Assembly: GCA_032158295.1 (NCBI GenBank)
Contig: CM063255.1
Coordinates: 12,366,094 to 12,430,093 of the forward strand
Source of the DNA: Pycnopodia helianthoides
Lineage: Eukaryota > Echinodermata > Asteroidea > Forcipulatida > Asteriidae
Direction: 5' to 3'
DNA length: 64,000 nucleotides
The notes below the pieces were generated by a model. It was not told the DNA's origin and ran no database searches. It saw only the letters and a program-made list of their open reading frames with translations. How positions within the stretch are numbered: the stretch's first letter is position 1; each line of letters starts with the position of its first letter. Positions 63,680 through 64,000 of the stretch are shown here, piece by piece. The translations under genes were made by a program, and so were the position numbers.

Positions 63680-64000
63680 GTAGGTTTCATGGTAAATCTT
63701 TTGTCTCAAACTCTCTGAGAATTTGAAGGTTTTGTATGTTTTGTTTAGTTGTTTTAGTTATTTGGTGAAGTGTTTTTGAATTGTTTTGCAGTTGGGTTAC
63801 TTTTGTTGTTGTGTTGATTGTAGTATTTGATACTAATTGACAACTAATTGAAACATGGGTTTTGGGAAACCATCTAATTGCTGCTTATTAAGAGCTGGTC
63901 CATTCAGAGAAACGTCCTTTGATTTCAAACAAATTCTCAGGGTTCCAGTATTGTTAGGTTACATGACATTTAAGTTTAAAATTACAGACCAATTAAGTCT
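63680..64000. other. Intron after exon BB, cut by window end
   Basis: Starts with gtaggt. AT-rich, no feature. Confidence 0.6.

Overview
The window is a piece of an animal (metazoan) nuclear genome. It is AT-rich, rich in repeats and has long introns. It is almost entirely occupied by one gene on the + strand: a kinesin-3 motor of the KIF13 family (co-orthologous to vertebrate KIF13A/KIF13B and fly Khc-73). Twenty-eight exons can be placed between 3137 and 63679. Their GT/AG junctions and phases join into one uninterrupted reading frame of 4119 bp (1373 residues). The first part of the motor (P-loop, roughly 190 residues by comparison with human KIF13) lies upstream of the window. The end of the tail, including a CAP-Gly domain if the protein is KIF13B-like, lies downstream. 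No other intact protein gene and no genuine RNA gene was found on either strand. The mix of repeats (tRNA-derived SINE arrays, TTAA-flanked MITEs, LINE 3' tails, many TACATGTA words) suggests a marine invertebrate deuterostome, perhaps an echinoderm. That assignment is an impression, not proof.

Layout. 1-3136: upstream intron with a 65-bp minisatellite, a CpG-rich MITE and a TTAA-flanked MITE. 3137-24673: the C-terminal half of the motor in four exons, separated by long introns. These introns hold two Helitron-like/TTAA nested insertions, a tandem tRNA-SINE array (15.8-16.6 kb), a decayed transposon-associated gene beside opposing 17-bp satellite arrays (19.3-22.0 kb), and a 1.15-kb 21-bp minisatellite. 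24674-38560: neck coiled coil, FHA domain and stalk, with a MULE-like element carrying a 9-bp target duplication, an intron made almost wholly of a 35-bp minisatellite, and a ribozyme-like hairpin. 38561-52030: two small candidate cassette exons, further minisatellites (24 bp and about 57 bp), and an exon whose 3' end plus splice donor has been amplified about 17 times into the following intron. 52031-63679: the conserved C-terminal kinesin-3 region and a 14-3-3-type phospho-site, with a 6-bp-TSD MITE sitting 16 bp from a donor, a pogo-like MITE and a LINE remnant.

The gene's product would be a plus-end-directed microtubule motor for vesicle transport: motor, then neck coil, FHA, stalk cargo-binding segments and regulatory tail. 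The notable features outside the gene are the six large, mutually unrelated minisatellites (about 8.7 kb in total). One is derived from the gene's own exon, and one fills an entire intron.
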